A DNA stretch of 64,000 nucleotides from Timema cristinae (Eukaryota; Arthropoda; Insecta; Phasmatodea; Timematidae): NCBI GenBank assembly GCA_039000515.1, contig JBCFYV010000012.1, forward strand, positions 6,592,826 through 6,656,825. The letters are read 5' to 3'. Of this stretch, positions 27,222 to 38,933 are shown one piece after another. The first letter of the stretch is position 1. Every line of letters starts with the position of its first letter. Under the pieces are notes generated by a model that saw only the letters and a list, made by a program, of their open reading frames with translations, was not told where the DNA came from and did not search any database. The position numbers were made by a program, and so were the translations under genes.

Positions 27222-28173
27222 CCGCAAACCTAATCGGATCGGAATACGTCGAAATTATTTATTACAATCATTTCAATGGAGGTCCGCACATTTACTCGGA
27301 TCGGATCGGAAACGTTACATCCAATAGGAGGAGTGAATCGGTTTGCCATGGATATAATATTTTTACGGATTCCAAAGCTGTTCTGAAGCTATGCGCATGC
27401 GCGTCCTCAGGTTTTGTATCATTCTCTACACTCGCTCACGCTCAGTTAGACACCTGTTGGTTTTCGCTTCCTCTTCGCCGGTGGTTATTGTTTAGTTAAA
27501 CATGTCTTTGATGAAAAATTAATCAATTTTGTTCAACTATACCCTGTGATTTATGACATTGGTAACAACCATTAGTGTGACAGAGCTATGAGGGAAAATA
27601 TACGGGTGAAAATTGCGGAAATTTTAAAGTGAACTCCTAAGTAAAAATATCGCACTTTGTAAACATTATCATATTGTCCATCTTTCATACATAATGAATT
27701 GATACTTTAAAGTTTTAAGTAATTAGTAAATGATGCTATGAACTATCTTGATTAAAATTTCTGCCAGTTAGTGAAGGTAGCAGGTATTTCAAAATTTTAG
27801 TATTGTTAATTTATTGGAGGCTTTGTTTGGCTCTAACCAACTGGTCAAATTCATAACACTTTAATTATTTGGTGTCTATTTTTTTAAACATATTTCTTTG
27901 TATCGAGAGTAGCAGATATTCTGCTTGTTCTGCACGTACAATACATTAACTATTTTTCTTGAAACGGGTTTATCACAACAGGGATCATAATTAAGTAGAA
28001 CTAATATACACACACTCCTCTTCACTGCTGCTACTACTCATATTCAATTCAAATATATTTACCCTCTTTGGCTGCTTTCTTCCGACTAACAAAAATTCAA
28101 CAAGTGCGCGGACAAAACTCGTTTCCGTTCGTAGGTTCCGATTTCGAGCGTTCCGATCCAATTAGGTGTGCGG
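27222..28173. mobile_element. Candidate TIR element, ~950 bp
   Basis: The left end starts CCGCAAACCTAATCGGATCG and the right end in reverse complement starts CCGCACACCTAATTGGATCG; similarity runs about 35 bp. A third related copy of the motif (CCGCACATTTACTCGGATCG) lies at 27286. No transposase frame and no clear target duplication are visible, so it could also be a chance arrangement of a short repeated motif around a promoter-like region. Confidence 0.4.
27392..27403. promoter_or_regulatory. NRF-1-type palindrome TGCGCATGCGCG with Inr-like motif downstream
   Basis: TGCGCATGCGCG matches the NRF-1 (ewg in insects) binding palindrome. About 40 bp downstream a TCAGTT at 27442-27447 resembles the arthropod initiator, in a locally CpG-richer block (27380-27490). 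No coding exon was recognised nearby, so promoter activity is an inference. Confidence 0.35.
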
Positions 28174-28278
28174 TAAGCTTTAGAAAACATTATTTTGTAA
28201 CACTTATATTAATTTATATTTTCACAGCATTGTATTGTTTAAATTGTACGAAATAGGAAACAATGGGAGAAAGAAATA

Positions 28279-28598
28279 TAGTATTTGATGCCAGGATCAC
28301 GTTCAACTTAATGCTCACTTGACATAGCTTATCCATTTCATGTTTTTAAATGGAAGCCATTACTACGCATTTAACGTAACATTTACGTGACATTAACTTA
28401 TCATCAAAGTTTGTCCCGGGAGAGATTTCACTTTATGTGGAGAATACTTTGTGTTTCTGACAGACAGTCATGTGGCGAGCAAAAAATCACCATTTATTTA
28501 CTTATGGTTACATTTACGTGCAGTGCATTCTGATCACTCACTATGTTTCTTTACGTTAATTAACGTAGAGTTGCTCGTGGTCCCGGCATCAAACACTA
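28279..28598. mobile_element. MITE, 320 bp, TA-flanked
   Basis: The left TIR TAGTATTTGATGCCAGGATC and the right TIR (reverse complement TAGTGTTTGATGCCGGGACC) match over about 32 bp, and each end is bordered by TA. The interior is non-coding with several TTAACGT/ACGTTAA palindromes. Size, TIRs and TA flanks fit a Tc1/mariner-type or other TA-targeting MITE. Confidence 0.65.
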
Positions 28599-31111
28599 TA
28601 ACTCTCTCTCATGGATAATATTATTAAATTAGTAAATACATACAATTTAGATCTATATAACCACGTTGCCCAATCTCGTTAGAAAGTGTACATAGGTAAA
28701 ATAACAATTTTATAATTTGTTTTATCAATCAATGAGAAATGTCAAGAGTTGATAGATATTCAATTAAATGGTATATAAAAATATACATTTAATTATTTCT
28801 AAAAAAAAAAGTGGACAAAAGAAGTAATAATCCCAATACTTGAACAAAGAAATAATATATTTTAAGAGGTATTCAGTATTTTAGATGGATCTGTATAAAT
28901 TAGCAAATAAAACTACTAAAACTTTTGCATCGTAAATATAAAATTTACTTTGGTTGTGTTGCAATGCCGATGGACTTACCAAAAAGTGAATTTTGACATT
29001 ATGATAAAATACTTTCTAAAATATTGGCCACAAAAACTCATAAATAATTATTTATTTATTTTTATGATCTTAAAACGTATTCAACTTTTAGATCAATGAT
29101 AATAATCAATCTCGTAAAACACATCCAGGATTTAAAAATAGTGTGTAAATGAATAATATATTTGAAATAGTAAAGAATTCCTTCATCTTAACTTCATGTT
29201 GTAAGAGTATTATTCTAATGGATAAATTTTATTTGAAACATTTCTATTTAGAAATATATTTAACTAAATATACTGGTACAATTGATGTTAAGGTAGGGTT
29301 AATGATTAAGAGTGTTGAATTTTCAGGACAAGCACCCCTACCCACAGAAAAGTGACGTATTATAAAACTGATTGTTCTGTTTGATAATATTTTTTTATTA
29401 ATATTAATTATTAATTAATAACCAAAAATAATGATTACTATATAATGTTAAATTAACACGACTACATTTGAATACCGAAGTAAAATATTTAATGTTTTTT
29501 ATTTGTACATTCTAAGCCTGTAGCTGCTATTGTAAATATTTGTATATATATTACATACAGTTTTAATACACTGCCTTATTTATTGACATGTTTTTGTAAA
29601 ATAAAACTGAAGCTGCACAACACACAAGCTGTAATATGACTTATTTCAATGAATAAGACTTCTTTTACTTCAATTATTTTGTATACTTGTCACGGAAGTT
29701 GTCACTAAAAGTCACTTATGTTTCTGGTCGATATAACAAATAACGATTAGAGATACAACGATAAATACGTCAGTAACACTTGTGTATTCAACAAATGCTC
29801 TATTAACATTTACTTGTAGCATAATGTTAAGAGGATATTATCTGAAAGCTTAATGCCAGGTCTGAAGTTGCGCAGCCCGTGCGTGTGCGAGGGAGGTGGA
29901 GCTTAGATGAATACGTCAGAGACAAGTCATCCAGTATAGAGAGGAAATACTCGGTGAACTGACAATCGCCTAGTCCTCTTTTACTCTGTCATTCTTTCTT
30001 CAAGAGACAACACTCTCGAGCACACAGAAGGGATGTGTAATTATCTTGGGGAGGACAGCAGTTTAAAGAAAGAAAAGAATAGTAAAACGGCATTGTACTC
30101 TTCGTTTGCTCTTTCGGGTTCTTACAGGCGCTGGACTGGTTGTCTTTGTTTAACCAAAGGTCTCGGCCCAAGCGTGGTCCTTTTTCTACCACCTAAGTAA
30201 AGTTGCCATTTTGTAGTTCATAAACGAACATATCTATTTTCAGAAAATAAAAATACTATATTTTATACCATTCACTAATCCATCTAGTAAAAGTAATATA
30301 ACCTAGAGAAAAAAATGATTGGGACTTTATTTTGATGAAAGTGTTAGAATCTACATTAGGCCCCTATGCCCCCCGTGTAACGATGCACCATCTATTTAAC
30401 GTCACAAGTCTTGTTTCAATCGTGCGGGAAAACCAATAATTTTATGGCCGTTGTAGTAATAGTAAAAACGCTTTTAAAGTCTGAAATTGACATGTTTTAC
30501 ACGAAGTAAAAAAAAAAAAAATTAAAATTGTAAAACCTCTTAAAAAACTTTAGCAAAACATGAAACAGTCGACTAATGATTTTTTAAAAATATATTTTGA
30601 GTTAATAAGGGTTAATTATGTTAGATTACAAAAATCGTTCAAATTTAATTATATAAATAAATATATATATTGGTTAGAAGGCCCCTTTCCCTTGACACGT
30701 TGTGGCATTTTGAAGTGGTAGAGCATATGTCACGACTTCAGATCCGCATGATCTCGAGTGATTTTAGACAGTTGAATTGGTAGGTAACGTTGAAAACTGT
30801 ACTCTAGACTAGGACAATGCCACCACATCTCGTCCAAACACTAATTTATAGTACATGTACAAAGTGTATTCAATTTTACATTCATATAATAGCAAAAACA
30901 ATTTTAGTTTCCTAGATTAAAAGGCTAGACAATGTTAAATATTTTTAAATATATTTTCCCATGACATAGTAATTTATTACAAAGGATAACGCTTTTTTTT
31001 TAAATCTGGAACAGTCTTCAAGTCTTCATTACATCTTGTATTCATTGGTAATCAAGTTAAGATTTGAATTTCAGTCAAATTTATTTTAGGGAAGTTGTAC
31101 ACTTTAGAACA

Positions 31112-31170
31112 GCCGGTAGGTAACGCGTGTGCCTACTGACCTAGGGATCACGGGTTCTAATCCAGGCATG
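31112..31170 (+). mobile_element. tRNA-like SINE head
   Basis: It contains GCCGGTAGGTAACGCGTG (A-box region) and CACGGGTTCTAATCCAGGC (B-box region) at tRNA spacing. Flanking stems do not close into a proper acceptor, so it is a SINE fragment. Confidence 0.5.
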
Positions 31171-31645
31171 ATTGAAAGTATATCATTGGTTAGTTATTAT
31201 CGGCTGGAGAACTGGGTGATGTTTTTGCTCTAGACTTAGTTTAGTTTGTAGAAAAATCAGTGTGTTCATAAAATGTACGATAAAAAATCTTCAAATAAAA
31301 AATACTGTGGTCGTAATTTATAAAATAAATTTTTTCCATATTTTCATTCAATTGCTAGTGCACCTTCACTTTAAACCCTTCTCACCCTTACTCTATTATA
31401 GAAATGATTTAAATTAGTGAAAGATGCTGATATCGCAAAAAATAACTTACGATAGGCCCAGCTTTGCTGAGCACCATTGAATTACACTACTGATAACAGT
31501 CAGGAATGTAAACTGATGTAGGCTTTTTCTTGAAAAAGCAAAGGTGATCTCTTTTAGCTAGAATATTAGTGTTGTGTTGTGTTCTTTATTTTAGTGAAAT
31601 CATACATTCTGTTTGGGTTGTTTGTTTTATTTTATTTGTTTATCA

Positions 31646-31712
31646 TCACACCTTACTACCCTTTAGGTATACATGCATGTGTATTAAATGTGCTAACTAG
31701 TTAGGGATAGGA
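31646..31712 (-). mobile_element. SINE tail fragment, AAT-tailed family
   Basis: CACACCTTACTACCCTTTAG is a mutated reverse complement of the family tail; only the 3' portion of the SINE remains. Confidence 0.5.
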
Positions 31713-32499
31713 ATGGTTCAATTTAGAGGAAGTGGACTCACATTTGCGCGAAAGGAGAGTGAAAAAGTGTTTATGAAATACCACCCTCAGTACAACCAGC
31801 CAAAATGCGAACCCAAGTTCTGCGTCTGCGGCAGTCCAGTTTATTTCAAGAGCGATGCCTTAAAGTTTAGACCATGCGGATACCAAAGCAGGTTGTTTGG
31901 TTGTTTTGGCAAGATTGTTATAGAATGTTTGATCGTAATCATATTCATGTTTTTTTATACTCAATAAATATTATTTATTTGATAATATTTAATGTTATCG
32001 TATATATTATTTCTGTTGTCAACATTCCTTTTTCTCAACTTACACACAGCCTACAGCGATGAATAAGGTCTCAGTGGATAGGATTTTTTTTTTGCGACTT
32101 TTGTCATAGCATACTCAGTTTACGTTAAAACACATGGTTTTTTTTAATGTGAGTTAAAATAAAGTTGCTTTTGCAATGACTATCAATATGTCTAAGGGAT
32201 AGACGCTTCCAAGAGCTGGATTGTACTTGTCAAATGCTGTATTTACTCATTTACTATGTAGCTTTTTCAAAAGTCCTATATCTAACAATATTTTTATATT
32301 AATTACCGAAAATTAAGTAGATGCCTCTAACAGATGTTTGAAGTGATCTTCCACTGGCCAATTTTTAAAAATTAAAGGTTTTCAAAATCCATTAGTAGTA
32401 TTTATAGCAAGAAAATTCTTCAAAATTACAACCATTTTAAACTTATCTTGAGTGGCCCTTGCCTCGATTTATTTATTTAGATGACCCTAGAAGCTATTA

Positions 32500-32864
32500 A
32501 GGTGAGGCAGAAGGGTGCGCGAGTAATTTTACAGTTTTTATAGAATTGAAAGTTTTTGGCCAAAATAAATCAAATATTTCTCCAGTAGCAACATAGAGTT
32601 TAGTTTTCTGCACATGCTAATATCAACAGATCTTGAATATCTGTCCAAGAGTGTCCTGGAATTTTGTCAAAACTTTTCTCTTTATTTCAAAAGTTTTGAC
32701 AAAATTCCAGACACTCTTGACAGATATTCAAGATCTGTCGATATTAGCATGTGCAGAAAACTAAACTCTATGTTGCTACTGGAGAAATATTTGATTTATT
32801 TTGGCCAAAAACTTTCAATTCTATAAAAACTGTAAAAACACTTGCTATCCCTTCTACCCCACCA
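32500..32864. mobile_element. Fold-back MITE, 365 bp, near-perfect palindrome
   Basis: The arms 32500-32677 and 32689-32864 are inverted copies over nearly their whole length, with an 11-base loop. Identity is very high in the inner ~150 bp (for example TTTTGGCCAAAATAAATCAA against its complement) and falls at the outer ~25 bp. Each end is bordered by TA. It sits inside a field of degenerate repeats shared with 6580-7450. It encodes nothing; the open frame across it is a by-product. Related copies lie at 54211-54596 and 54645-54740. Confidence 0.85.
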
Positions 32865-32879
32865 TAAGAGCGCTTCTAA

Positions 32880-35485
32880 ACTGATTTTTTTCTTACAGTT
32901 ACATTATTCTAGAAGCTATAGGGTGTGGTCTTCTCCAGTTAATTTTTGAAAATTTAATGCACATAGAAATCATTTTGAGTTCTATTTAAGGCAATCTTTT
33001 AGTTTAATATTCAATACTGTCGAAGTGTGTGAAATGTATCTAGGAGAGAGAAACTTCTTTCCATGGGGGGCTAATTCGTCCCATGGGCAGTGCCCCCCTT
33101 ACCCATCGATTCCACCACCACTGACCCAAAGTTTTTTATAAGAATATATTTAAATATAGCTTTTCTTTATGGAAGCTATTCTGAGTAGTCCATTCCTGGA
33201 TTTTTTTTCCATATCTTTATATTTTATTAAGAGCGATCAAATCATAAGACTCTGGAAGTTATTTAGAGCTATTTTTAAATTGTAATAAGAATTATATGCA
33301 TCCTTCTCACACGAAGCAATGATTTCTATCAGCTGTGTGTGTGTGTGTGCGTGCGTGCCTGCCTCATTGAACATTATATTTGAAAGAACAAAAGGGGGCC
33401 TACCTGTGCCCTTCTGTGGACACGTCTATGGAAAAAAAACTGGAAGTTTTAAAATGTCTCGGTATTTGTAAAATTGCGACTAAACTAGCTAAGAAGTTTG
33501 TCGTTGGAAAAGCATTAGTGACAGAAATGAAATTAATTCTAAAATGTAATTTTTTTGGTTCCTCAACATTAATTTAATATCTGAATAGTCGTCGAACATT
33601 GAAATAGTAATTGTTTGCCAAGTTTAATGGGGCACTTTTTTTTGTGGCTAACTCAAGAAATGGTAAAGGAATGTCAATAAATGGCCCCCTGATCAGATTA
33701 TCCGGAATCTCGGACTACCAGAGTTTTATTCTAATTGGTACAAGTCAATTAAAGTGTATTTAGGTTTGGCCTAGGATGTTTATATTAGTTTGCATAGTTT
33801 TAGATAAGTTTACTTACACAAAATAAATTTATTGAAATAATTTTTTTCTAGAGATAAAATATAAATAAAAGTTAAAACTCCTAATTGTTTTGAAAATTAT
33901 TACAAACATATGTTTATTTTATTTAATATTTAGTGAAGAGCCAAATGTTTTGTTTAATGTTTTTATTTACGTATTGTTTTAATATTACAAACAAAATGGC
34001 AATTTTCCATTTCCTATGAAAGTGACATTAAGGTTACTTTACATAAGGGTTTAATTTCCAATTTTGATCATTTCTCCGCTACTATTTGAGATACGAAAAT
34101 ACTTAGAACTGTATTTTTTTTGTACTGTTAAAATAACAAATATTTTATTCGAAACATATTTCAAAAAACCAATAGTTTCTGAGATATAAGCAAATATAAA
34201 AACATAAATTTGGAGATCTTTTAAATATGAAATTTATTATGCTCTTTGGTGGACAAAGATGTTCCCCTTTTATTACATTTCTGCAAGTGTTCTGAATAAT
34301 CTATTGCCATGGAGTAAGGAATTAAATAGCTAGCAGTGTATATTATTTCCTTTATGACCTTTGGTGGAGTGTTTCTGTAAAAATTTGGGGAATCTATTAT
34401 TTCGTTTCACAACTATTACAAGTTTTTAGTAAATCATCCATTTTAATATGAGAGATAAAGAAAGACTGTGCGGTGCACCGTCGTCCGTACCATTTATTTT
34501 TAATAAGTAGAGTAACAATGTTGATTGTATAGGTGTGTATTTTTAAGGTTTATTTATTCTTCCAAATTCTAACATATTACCTAATTTTTAACAACTAAGA
34601 TTATCTTCCATTATCTTTGAGAATATAATTAACGAGCTGGCTTGTGTACTGAGTGACTCAAACACTCAGCCAATCAGATGCCTTTATTCATCTGTTGCTA
34701 CTTTTCGTATTTTTTACATTGGGTGAATCTACAAAAACACTATTTCAATCGCTGAAAATTTTATAAAGTCACCGGTGATTTTATAAAATTACCATCAGTC
34801 ACTGGTTAATGTTAATAAGCTAAGTAAAGGTTTTATTAGTTTTGAGTTATGTTTTATAATATATTCAGCATAACTTATATGTTTTATAAAATCAATGGTA
34901 GATGTAGAAAATACCGTTGATGTTTCATACTTTCACCAAAGTGGATAGGTATATTAAAAAAATTACTGGTAAATTACTTTTACTTTTGGTGATTCTATAC
35001 ATTCACCAGTAATTTTATATAATAATGAATTGAACACATTCGCATTAATATATTCAACATATTTCTCTTCATACTATAGTTATTATATGAAATTTAAAAA
35101 CATAGTTGGATAAAAGTTTTTCGAAATGTCAATATACGCTCCGAAACAATCATTTACCCGCATTTGACCACTTAGAAATGTTGTGATTATTTATTAATTA
35201 GTTAAAAAAATTGTTTTATATAATTTTATGGGAAGCAAATAGCAATTTATTTGACACACCCTTATATAGAACTCTATAAAACGATCACAATCACCATAGA
35301 ATACAAGACATTTGAGTTTAGGTAACTTTTCAACAAACACAGTCGACAATTTTAATTTTATAACTATTCATAATTTTAGAGATTATATATTTTGTTTTTA
35401 GCACATAATCACGAAACAATTAAAAAACAAGTCAAAATTGAGGTAAGGGAGTTTAGCTCTATATTTGCGTTTGGAAGCCTAATAA
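32880..35485. other. Intergenic with repeat-derived sequence
   Basis: 32880-33130 continues the degenerate repeat family and ends in GATTCCACCACCACTG, which looks like a transposon terminus. A (TG)n run lies near 33337. 34724-35012 has weak inverted ends (GGTGAATCTACAAAAAC against GTTCTATACATTCACC-like sequence) and may be an old MITE. No gene recognised. Confidence 0.45.
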
Positions 35486-36646
35486 CTAAAGCTTTCGCCT
35501 CACTTTAGGTTTTGAATTGGAATTCTCAAGGGCCATTGCCTTACATTTGTCAGCCTTTTGTTTGTCTTCAATAGCCTTTGTTATGTAAGGTGGATTTCTA
35601 ATCGGCATGGATTGTCTGCGTCTTGGATCTACAAGCTCTGGCAGGAGACAATCTAGATAGAACTGGCTCAGTTTTTTCTCCATGTGGCTAGCCCAAAATG
35701 CATCGTCTCTGAAAATCTTCTCGACCTTTATACCCACATTTTTCCATAAAACAAAGAGACAATAACTTCTCCTGGTCACGTGAAGTTGGCCTTTCACTTG
35801 ATAGTAGTGTGTTTTTGTTAATGCGCGTAATTTTTCTTTTGTCCATGCTTATGTTTCAAAAAGTAAACTTTCTTTTTAAAACAGCTTCTTCTGGTGTCAT
35901 GTTCCTTGCTGAGGGTGGACACTTCACTTCAATAATGGTGTCAGATCCTATTAGACCATCGGGAGTTGCTCCCAAGTAAGATAATTCCGGATCAACAAAG
36001 AGCCCACAAGGCTCAACTTTAATATTCATTTTATTTTCAAGAGCCAATATACCATTCTTCTCATCATCTCTACCGTACAGCATTGCATCTGTGTCAAAAT
36101 CATCATAGAGCATACCTTGAACAGCCTTTTCACAAGATGTGTGAGGAAGTCTTCGACAAACGGGTCCAAAGTTAGAGGCAGTGAGCAGCTTTCGCCGTAC
36201 TTCTTTCCATCGACCACTATTTCTTTGGAGAAATGTCCCTCTTTCAAGCTCCTCACGTTGCTCTGATGTGCTTGGTAAAGTAGCAATAAATCTAATTTTC
36301 TCTCTATCAAATTTTTCCGTATCAATATTAGGCTTCTGAGCACAAGGCCCATAGTCTTTGTCATATTAGTCAACCTAGGTCTAAATGGGTTCTTTTTCTT
36401 CACTTTTGCAGGCAGACTTCTTGTTCTTTCAATTTGACGAAGTCTTCACATCTCCATCTTCTTAGTAAACTTCCCGGGACTAGCTTGGTACATTACTTTG
36501 TGTATTTTATATAGAGGAGTTTTAGTATTGTAAGAAACTACAGCAGCATGACTTCTAGAAGAGTAGGACATATTAAGGCAAAAATGAACCCTTTTCTCAC
36601 GGATAAGGTAAGACAGTGGTGCACAACCCATGGCCCGCCATGCCAT
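35486..36646 (-). pseudogene. YqaJ-like exonuclease-domain protein, broken
   Basis: The minus-strand frames join, with breaks, into one protein with a YqaJ (lambda-exonuclease-type, PD-(D/E)XK) domain. In order: HAAVVSYNTKTPLYKIHKVM; RLRQIERTRSLPAKVKKKNP; then RRKLLTASNFGPVCRRLP, GLFVDPELSYLGATPDGLIG and TIIEVKCPPSA (catalytic D and E-x-K), then THYYQVKGQLHVTRRSYC. YqaJ-family nucleases digest DNA ends for recombination; in invertebrates, proteins of this type often sit in repetitive, transposon-linked genes. Breaks: an in-frame TGA at 36446-36448, and frameshifts near 36355, 35870 and 35830. The C-terminus ends at 35486. The N-terminal end is uncertain and may have been separated by an insertion near 36612. 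Family confident; functional status poor. Confidence 0.75.
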
Positions 36647-37343
36647 TTATTGCGGCCAACCAACTAAATGAAATTTGCAAAATAAATTCCTAGCATATTC
36701 TCATATTACTTAGACTAGGTTGTCAGCGAAATATGATTAAAAGTTTTATTAAGGGACGAAAGCATTTAAAGTTTATGCTTAGTAAGTCTACCGATACTTC
36801 AACAGCAGCTATGACATCGAGTCCGTTTATTTATGGGGACTTTGTTAATAATTGTTTGATAGCTGTATCGTAAAAACCTTGTGTTAATTGCGTGGAGAAG
36901 TTTGAGTAAATATGTCTTGATTGAATATCTATGTAACGCAGTGTCACAGATATTGCACGTATTATTGCATCAAAATTTTTGAAAATTTCAAAAAATTGGC
37001 ATCTATTTTTTCACTAGCCATATATGAGTTCTCTGACATAACATCAACCGTTCAAATGAGCATATTTGCTCCAGGTGTGACGTAAGAATTCTAAATTTAT
37101 TAATAACTCGTCTTTCTGTACTCCATGGATGGACAGATCAAGGCTGCAAGGCATCAAAAAGGTATTTGTATAAATTTGTCTACAAAGATTAGAGCAAACA
37201 ATGGAATAGTGTCTCTCCTCACAAAGCATATGTGATAACTTTGCCACGCCAACACACTTATTGCATATCACTGCATTATAGGCTTACACCAGTAAAATTT
37301 GGTTGTAAAATATCTGGCCTAAAGAAATCTGATACGGACATTA

Positions 37344-37850
37344 GTGCAAACAGAGAACTTCATTAAATCAGAGGACTCAATCACCGACAATTCAAAGGAT
37401 TCCTCAATGGAAACCGAGGCCAAATATGGTGACCGTGTTTACTGCAGCAGAGGCAAGGTTTTGAAAACTTTCAGAGGAAATCAAGAGAAAAATAATTACA
37501 TCTCAGATTTAGCAAACAATGTATCAGTATTCCAGGCAAAGCTAAGATTATTATAATTTGAAGTTAAAAATGTACTAATTTCTGCGCTGTAAAGAAATGT
37601 TTCCCTCACATGAAATTTATTCCAGCTAGAAATATGCTGGGCACATCAGCCGAATCCAGGAAACTTTCTGAGAAGATTTGTGATTTAAATTGTGACAAAC
37701 TCCTATTCAAGATATTTCCCAAACTCTTATTTTGATGTTAGGTTATGAAGGAGTTTGGGCAAGGGAAATGGTAGCGTTATTCTTTACAAAATTTAGCAAA
37801 CAATGTATCAGTATTCCAGGCAAAACTAAGATTATTATAATTTGAAGTTA
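37344..37850 (+). pseudogene. hAT (GTF2IRD2/ZBED5-like) transposase relic
   Basis: An open frame of 70 codons contains CSRGKVLKTF and VSVFQAKLRLL, spaced roughly as in the C-terminal half of this hAT subfamily, then runs into stops. The end of the frame is repeated by the 284-bp duplication. No catalytic DDE residues can be assigned. The assignment rests on two short motifs. Confidence 0.4.
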
Positions 37851-38075
37851 AAAATGTACTAATTTCTGCGCTGTAAAGAAATGTTTCCCTCACATGAAAT
37901 TTATTCCAGCTAGAAGTATGCTGGGCACATCAGCCGAATCCAGGAAACTTTCAGAGAAGATTTGTGATTTAAATTGTGACAAATTCCTATTCAAGATATT
38001 TCCCAAACTCTTATTTTGATGTTAGGTTATGAAGGAGTTTGGCAAGGGAAATGGTAGCGTCATTCTTTACAAAAT
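37509..38075. repeat. 284-bp tandem duplication (two copies)
   Basis: 37509-37792 and 37793-38075 are near-identical direct copies, both starting TTAGCAAACAATGTATCAG and ending near TTCTTTACAAAAT, with only a handful of base differences plus a one-base indel in the GGGC/GGC run. It is a recent duplication within the presumed hAT relic. Confidence 0.93.
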
Positions 38076-38671
38076 TAAAGTAAGATATTATTTTCAATAT
38101 TTTCGATATTTTTTCTTTCCGGGGGGGGGGGGAGATCAACCCTATCGCCCCCTCCGGAATCCACCACTGTTTTAAGATATGTTGATGATCGTGATTATGC
38201 TATTTTTAAGCACTACATATTATGTACGTATATATTTATTATATCTGGGCCACCTTGCCCCGGAATATTACTAGCCCCGTCGTTTAAACAAAGATCCTAT
38301 ACTGTACATCACTTTTGTGCAAAGGAAGACTTATTTTTTATTACAAGGTTTTATTGCAATCTATTCAATATACAAATAAACTTATTTTCCTTTTGTAAAA
38401 ATATTGATCTGATTACAAACGGTTTTTTTTTTAAATAGTCATTGAGCTTATTTAAAACTGGCTCATTCTTAGCTTGGTTTTATGATTTGCAATGGTAGAT
38501 TCTGGTAAGAAGGGTTTTATATAAAATACACCAATTTTTTGTTGGTCAACATTGATAACATTTTAATTTATTACCAGTGTTAGTTTATAAGCAGGCCTAT
38601 AATATGAATAGTCTGATAAACATAAAAAACAGTCTAAATGAACTATATTAAAATGTGTCTTTTGGATCCAC

Positions 38672-38895
38672 CTACCTTTGTGGTTCTGTAAAAGCGCTAT
38701 AATTATCCATATCAAAGTAATGTTCTGATGGAACGGCATAACTAACATCATTCACAACTACAGTCTCAATAGATGTGATGTGTGGACTCTCAGTTAGATC
38801 ACCGTTATCTGCCTCCAGCAACTTTGGTTTTTTTCTATTACAATTAAAATCAGTTTGCAATTGTCTCCAAAATGCTCTTTAATGGTATGAAAAAT
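38672..38895 (-). pseudogene. Candidate upstream exon, possibly THAP-like, minus strand
   Basis: The minus strand reads EHFGDN, then after a one-base frame change QTDFNCNRKKPKLL and a tail VSYAVPSEHYFDMDNYSAFT, ending at a consensus donor (AAG|GTAGGT at about 38680). The EHF-x-F-basic pattern resembles the end of a THAP zinc finger (C-x2-HF-x-F). Same strand as, and upstream of, the YqaJ-like gene, so it may be its 5' exon. A SINE (38934) lies directly upstream. Weak evidence. Confidence 0.3.
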
Positions 38896-38933
38896 TAAAA
38901 TTGAAAAATACGGTAAAAAGTATTTTCTTTAAC

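Larger units (their letters stand above)
28601..32499. other. Intergenic, no gene recognised
   Basis: AT-rich DNA. Two tRNA-like SINE heads are possible: 30715-30770 (A-box-like AAGTGGTAGAGCAT) and 31112-31170 (CACGGGTTCTAATCCAGGCA B box). A minus SINE tail fragment lies at 31646. An 84-codon open frame at 31713-31967 has a Cys-rich stretch and a hydrophobic end but no family I recognise. Confidence 0.45.
36612..38171 (+). mobile_element. Possible hAT insertion with transposase relic
   Basis: 36612 begins CAGTGGTGCACAACCCATGG followed by CCCGC, typical of one end of a hAT family, and the 38150-38171 segment ends CCACCACTG. Only the outer 8 bases match as TIRs, and the flanking octamers share only TAAGA, so the right end is unsure. 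Inside, 37344-37560 reads YCSRGKVLKTF and later NVSVFQAKLRLL, which resembles the SRGKVL and AFxxKLRLW segments of GTF2IRD2/ZBED5-like hAT transposases. The insertion would split the upstream part of the YqaJ-like gene. Confidence 0.4.

Noticed and set aside
31713..31967. Cys-containing frame of 84 codons as a novel gene
   Set aside because: It has cysteines and a hydrophobic end, but no recognisable family, no splice partner, and it begins just after a SINE fragment; not enough to call.
32614..32826. Open frame of 70 codons
   Set aside because: It crosses the loop of the fold-back MITE and encodes no known domain.
33100..33125. GATTCCACCACCACTG as a defined transposon end
   Set aside because: It looks like a terminus, but no matching inverted end or target duplication was found.
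34724..35012. MITE with GGTGAAT ends
   Set aside because: Terminal match is short and mismatched, and inner repeats are mostly AT palindromes; left as a remark only.
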